Shown: in pieces, positions 60,754-64,000 of the stretch
How the letters are laid out: each line of letters opens with the position of its first letter
Numbering within the stretch: the first letter of the stretch is position 1
Origin: Bacteroidales bacterium
GTDB lineage: Bacteria; Bacteroidota; Bacteroidia; Bacteroidales; JAGOPY01
Direction of reading: 5' to 3'
DNA length: 64,000 nt
Assembly (NCBI GenBank): GCA_023229505.1
Contig: JALNZD010000001.1
Coordinates: 1 to 64,000, forward strand
Program-made: the position numbers and the translations under genes
The notes under the pieces: model-generated
Database searches by the model: none
What the model was told of the DNA's origin: nothing
Seen by the model: the letters and a program-made list of their open reading frames with translations, nothing else

Positions 60754-62058
60754 ATGAGCTATTTATTTACTTCGGAATCTGTATCAGAAGGACATCCCGA
60801 TAAGGTGGCTGATCAGATTTCAGACGCCCTCCTCGATGAATTTCTCCGCTGGGACCCGGAATCCAAAGTTGCCTGCGAAACGCTCGTGACAACAGGTTTG
60901 GTCGTTACCGCGGGTGAAGTGCGGACAAAGGGATATGTCAGTATTGATGATGTTGTAAGGGCAACAATCCGCAAGATAGGTTATACCAAGGCTGAATACC
61001 GGTTCGATGCCGATTCATGTGCGGTTATTTCGGCCATACACGGGCAGTCTGACGATATTGCCCGCGGTGTCGATAAAAATAAAGATAAATTCAAACAGGG
61101 CGCCGGTGACCAGGGAATGATGTTCGGTTTTGCCAGCAATGAAATGGATAATTTTATGCCCATGCCGGTCGAAGTGGCCCATGTCCTGCTGCAGGAACTC
61201 GCTGCTATCCGCAAAGAAGGCAAACTGATGCCATACCTGCGGCCGGATGCCAAATCACAGGTAACCGTCGAATATGACGATCTGCACCAGCCTGTCAGGA
61301 TTGATACCATTGTGGTTTCTACTCAGCATGATGAATTTGATTCAGATGAGAAGATGCAGGAAAAGATCAAGACTGACATTAAAACTATATTGATCCCCCG
61401 CATTCTCAAACAGCTCCCGGACAGGATTGCAAAACTGTTCAATGAGCATTACCGCCTTTTGGTCAACCCGACCGGCAAGTTTGTGATCGGAGGCCCGCAT
61501 GGGGATACCGGCCTGACCGGCAGGAAAATCATCGTTGATACATATGGTGGTCGCTGTGCACACGGAGGCGGCGCTTTCTCCGGAAAAGATGCTTCAAAGG
61601 TTGACCGTTCGGCAGCTTATGCAGCCAGGTATATCGCGAAAAACCTTGTCGCAGCCGGAGTAGCCGATGAAGTCCTGGTGCAGGTTGCTTATGCCATCGG
61701 CGTTGCTGAACCTGTCGGATTTTTAGTTAACACCAGCGGAACGGCCAAAGTAAGGAATCAACACGGTAAGATATTGACTGACAAGGAGATTTCCACAATT
61801 GCTTATACATTGTTTGACCTGCGTCCTTATGCAATCATCAGCAAATTTGGCCTTCAAAACCCGGTTTTTGAACCTGCTTGCACTTATGGCCACTTTGGAA
61901 GGGACCATTATGAGAAAGAAGTTGAAGTTTATTTTGAAGACAAAGACACCGTTCAGCGTGAAATTAAAGGAAAAGTAAAATATTTTAAAACGGTAAGTTT
62001 CTTCGCCTGGGAAAAGCTGGATGCTGTGGACAAAATCCGGAAATCATTCGGGATATAA
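60754..62058 (+). CDS. metK: S-adenosylmethionine synthase
   Basis: 434 residues: LFTSESVSEGHPDKVADQISDALLDEF at the start, GAGDQGMMFG at 116-125, VSTQHDEFDSDEKM, GPHGDTGLTGRKIIVDTYGG and a final GHFGRD-containing segment. It makes S-adenosylmethionine from methionine and ATP. The length, about 40-50 above the E. coli enzyme, is the longer type found in Bacteroidetes, with an extra stretch near the C-terminus (EVEVYFEDKDTVQREIKGKV). The stop directly abuts the next frame. Confidence 0.97.
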   Translation: MSYLFTSESVSEGHPDKVADQISDALLDEFLRWDPESKVACETLVTTGLVVTAGEVRTKGYVSIDDVVRATIRKIGYTKAEYRFDADSCAVISAIHGQSDDIARGVDKNKDKFKQGAGDQGMMFGFASNEMDNFMPMPVEVAHVLLQELAAIRKEGKLMPYLRPDAKSQVTVEYDDLHQPVRIDTIVVSTQHDEFDSDEKMQEKIKTDIKTILIPRILKQLPDRIAKLFNEHYRLLVNPTGKFVIGGPHGDTGLTGRKIIVDTYGGRCAHGGGAFSGKDASKVDRSAAYAARYIAKNLVAAGVADEVLVQVAYAIGVAEPVGFLVNTSGTAKVRNQHGKILTDKEISTIAYTLFDLRPYAIISKFGLQNPVFEPACTYGHFGRDHYEKEVEVYFEDKDTVQREIKGKVKYFKTVSFFAWEKLDAVDKIRKSFGI

Positions 62059-62070
62059 TTGAATCTTGAG

Positions 62071-62730
62071 ATGCCATATCGTTTTTCTTTACTGGTTATT
62101 GCAATTTTCATGCTTCCTTCCGGCATTTATTCCCAAAAAGGAGTTCAGATTGCATTATTGAAATATAACGGAGGCGGCGACTGGTACGCCAATCCCACTT
62201 CTCTCACTAACCTGATCAAATTCTGTAACGAAAACCTGAAGACAAATCTTGTCGCGGATTACGCAACTGTTGAAGCGGAAAGCCCTGAACTTTTCAATTA
62301 TCCGTTTATCCATATGACGGGGCATGGGAATGTTTATTTTAATGACCAGGAGGCTCAGAATATACGCAACTATTTAATTGCCGGAGGTTTCCTCCATATT
62401 GATGACAATTATGGCCTCAATCCCTTTGTCAGGCCGCAGATGAAAAAAGTCTTTCCGGAGCTCGATTTTATCGAGCTGCCATTCGATCATCCTGTTTATC
62501 ACCAGGAATACGAATTTCCGAACGGGTTACCTAAAATCCATGAGCACGATAATAAGCCGCCCCAGGGTTTTGGATTGATCTACGAAGGCCGGCTGGTCTG
62601 CTTTTACTCGTATGAATCGGATCTCGGTGATGGATGGGAAGATCAGGATGTCCATCATGATTCGAACGCTACCCGGCTAAAGGCACTGCAGATGGGGGCG
62701 AATTTGGTTAGCTATGTGTTTATGAAGTAG
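62071..62730 (+). CDS. Secreted DUF4159 protein
   Basis: 219 residues from the ATG at 62071 (a TTG at 62059 directly after the metK stop is open too). Signal peptide about 1-20 (FSLLVIAIFMLPSGIYSQ). The domain shows the DUF4159 features: ALLKYNGGGDWYANPTSLTNLIKFC, PFIHMTGHGNVYFNDQEAQNIRNYLIAGGFLHIDDNYGLN, and SYESDLGDGWED followed by a run of conserved residues to the end. The fold is of the glutamine-amidotransferase-like type. In many Bacteroidetes and planctomycetes such proteins stand next to MoxR/BatA-type operons; here it follows metK. Function unknown. Confidence 0.8.
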   Translation: MPYRFSLLVIAIFMLPSGIYSQKGVQIALLKYNGGGDWYANPTSLTNLIKFCNENLKTNLVADYATVEAESPELFNYPFIHMTGHGNVYFNDQEAQNIRNYLIAGGFLHIDDNYGLNPFVRPQMKKVFPELDFIELPFDHPVYHQEYEFPNGLPKIHEHDNKPPQGFGLIYEGRLVCFYSYESDLGDGWEDQDVHHDSNATRLKALQMGANLVSYVFMK

Positions 62731-62764
62731 TCGGCGGTCGGCGGTCAGCGGTCAGCGGTCGGCA
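62730..62764. repeat. 7-base tandem repeat (GTCGGCG)
   Basis: Five units of seven bases: GTCGGCG, GTCGGCG, GTCAGCG, GTCAGCG, GTCGGCA. The first base overlaps the last base of the stop codon of the DUF4159 gene. It fills most of the convergent spacer to valS. Sequences of this GTCGGCGGTC kind are dispersed low-complexity repeats in several Bacteroidetes genomes. Confidence 0.75.
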
Positions 62765-62788
62765 GTTAACTCAAGAAGTCAGATGGAC

Positions 62789-64000
62789 TTAAGTTCTACT
62801 CTTTAAAGTATCTAATTGTGCTTCGATCACCCGGATCTTCGATTCAGCATCATCCTTTTTTTTCTTTTCTATTTCAACGACTTTCGGCGGTGCGCTGTTG
62901 ACAAACTTTTCATTTCCGAGTTTCATCATCACGGATGCAAGGAACCCGCGGGCATATTCAAGGTCTTTCTCTAATCTTAAAATTTCCGTTCCAATATCTA
63001 TCGTTTCCGCTTCAAGCGGTATAAAGAATTCGGTAGAGCCCACGATAAAAGAAGCTGCACCTTCAATTTTCTCTTCTGTATATTTTAATTCTGCCAGGTT
63101 ACCCATTTTAATCACCACTTCATCAAAATATGTATTTGGTCGCTGGCCATGGTTTTTCCTCACGTAGAGAGAGATCTTTTCCTTTTGGGAAATATTTTTA
63201 TTCACCCGTTCATTCCTGATGGCAATGATCACTTCCCGCTCAAGGTCAAAGTGCTTTAAAAGATCGGTCTTATATTTTGAAGAAACGGGATACGGTGCAA
63301 TTATAATGTCATCACCGTCCGGCCTTTCCTTGAGCTGGTGCCATATTTCTTCCGTAATGAACGGCATGAAAGGATGAAGGACTTTCATCAGTGTCTCAAA
63401 AAAGATGATCGTCCTGTCATAGGTTTCACGGTCGACAGGCTGCTGGTATTCGGGCTTGACCATCTCGAGGTACCAGGAGCTGAATTCATCCCAGGTAAGC
63501 TTATAAGCAGTCATCAGGGCATCCGACATCCGGAATTTCAAAAAATGATCTTCCAGTTGCTCAAGGGCCTCGTTAAGCCTGTTCTCAAACCAATTGACAG
63601 CAGTCTTATTGTTTCCTGAAGTTTTCAATTCAGAATCCACCGTCCAGCTATTGACCAGGCGAAGTGCATTCCAGATTTTATTGCTGAAGTTCCTCCCCTG
63701 TTCACATAATGATTCATCGAAAAGCAGGTCATTCCCGGCAGGCGACATGAACAGCATTCCAATGCGCACGCCGTCGGCGCCGTAATGGTCCATCAAATCG
63801 ATCGGGTCCGGTGAATTGCCTAAAGATTTTGACATTTTACGGCCGAGTTTATCGCGCACAATACCTGTAAAGTAAACATTCCGGAATGGTACTTTTTTCC
63901 TGTATTCCAGGCCAGCCATGATCATCCTGGCAACCCAGAAAAATAGGATTTCGGGAGCGGTCACCAGGTCATTGGTCGGATAATAATAGTTGATATCCTT
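62789..64000 (-). CDS. valS: Valine-tRNA ligase, C-terminal part (5' end outside window)
   Basis: 403 residues of the 3' part are visible; the frame is open to the window edge, starting in NYYYPTNDLVTAPEILFFWV. Class I features: FTGIVRDKLGRKMSKSLGN (KMSKS), DLMDHYGADGVRIGMLF and the anticodon-binding alpha-helical domain (FRMSDALMTAYKLTWDEFSSWYLEMVKPEY). The C-terminal coiled coil that valyl enzymes carry is present (TEILRLEKDLEYARGFLASV, then KFVNSAPPKVVEIEKKKKDD). It attaches valine to tRNA-Val. It converges with the DUF4159 gene. Confidence 0.96.
   Translation of the reverse strand, partial: KDINYYYPTNDLVTAPEILFFWVARMIMAGLEYRKKVPFRNVYFTGIVRDKLGRKMSKSLGNSPDPIDLMDHYGADGVRIGMLFMSPAGNDLLFDESLCEQGRNFSNKIWNALRLVNSWTVDSELKTSGNNKTAVNWFENRLNEALEQLEDHFLKFRMSDALMTAYKLTWDEFSSWYLEMVKPEYQQPVDRETYDRTIIFFETLMKVLHPFMPFITEEIWHQLKERPDGDDIIIAPYPVSSKYKTDLLKHFDLEREVIIAIRNERVNKNISQKEKISLYVRKNHGQRPNTYFDEVVIKMGNLAELKYTEEKIEGAASFIVGSTEFFIPLEAETIDIGTEILRLEKDLEYARGFLASVMMKLGNEKFVNSAPPKVVEIEKKKKDDAESKIRVIEAQLDTLKSRT

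Noticed and set aside
1..64000. CRISPR arrays, tRNA, rRNA or prophage genes
   Set aside because: No regularly spaced direct repeats of CRISPR length, no tRNA cloverleaf ends and no phage structural genes were recognised on either strand by eye; a tRNA scan would settle the RNA part.

Overview
The window looks like a chromosomal segment of a Bacteroidota (Bacteroidetes) bacterium, most likely an anaerobic, fermentative member of or near the Bacteroidales. The signs are: a type IX secretion (T9SS) C-terminal sorting domain, GldA, a large TonB-dependent receptor, a Bacteroidetes-type dcw cluster with an extended MraY and a long FtsZ tail, promoters of the TTTG / TAnnTTTG kind in place of -35/-10 boxes, weak Shine-Dalgarno sequences, pyruvate:ferredoxin oxidoreductase (nifJ), and a probable glycine-lipid acyltransferase pair. 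The species cannot be named from sequence reading alone.

Layout. 1-1980: AT-rich accessory edge with a 50-base hairpin, a truncated secreted-protein gene, a lone membrane protein and an orphan hicB with a hicA remnant. 1984-6852: an ECF sigma factor, its membrane anti-sigma-like partner and two further proteins; three of the four proteins end in a TonB C-terminal domain, one fused to VIT and VWA domains. 6858-11704: nifJ diverging from a dihydroorotate-dehydrogenase-like gene. 11761-16882: a tight operon for N-glycoprotein use (MFS sugar permease, glycosylasparaginase, GH92 alpha-mannosidase lipoprotein). 17097-26888: a second ECF sigma / membrane TPR regulator pair diverging from a T9SS-secreted dockerin/cohesin-like protein and two tandem TPR-CHAT protease-like proteins. 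26842-34039: mutS2, a carboxyltransferase with a biotin carrier, engB, and the two lipid acyltransferases. 34070-49542: the complete dcw cluster mraZ-rsmH-ftsL-ftsI-murE-mraY-murD-ftsW-murG-murC-ftsQ-ftsA-ftsZ. 49567-52300: rplM-rpsI-rpsB-tsf, running towards ftsZ. 52413-56330: an AT-rich accessory block (membrane glycosyltransferase, a MITE-like palindrome, a frameshifted small gene, a membrane protein, repeats). 56333-64000: a TonB-dependent receptor, gldA, metK, a DUF4159 protein and the 3' part of valS.

The most interesting part is 17097-26888. The two TPR-CHAT proteins each keep the His/Cys dyad of caspase-like CHAT peptidases, carry an N-terminal export signal and end in a transmembrane helix, so the protease-like domains are predicted to face the periplasm. 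Opposite them lies an ECF sigma factor with a membrane partner whose TPR half is also predicted to be periplasmic. Both divergent promoters share an identical 12-base motif (CGTATTACCTTT) preceded by AAC at 15-16 bases, the geometry of an ECF promoter. This suggests one regulon in which a periplasmic CHAT protein could sense or process the membrane regulator or a secreted surface protein. That mechanism is inference; the gene order, the motifs and the catalytic residues are read directly.

A second regulatory locus (1984-6852) uses the TonB C-terminal domain repeatedly as a module. The mraZ promoter carries three perfect 10-base GTGGTAAAA repeats that fit a MraZ operator.
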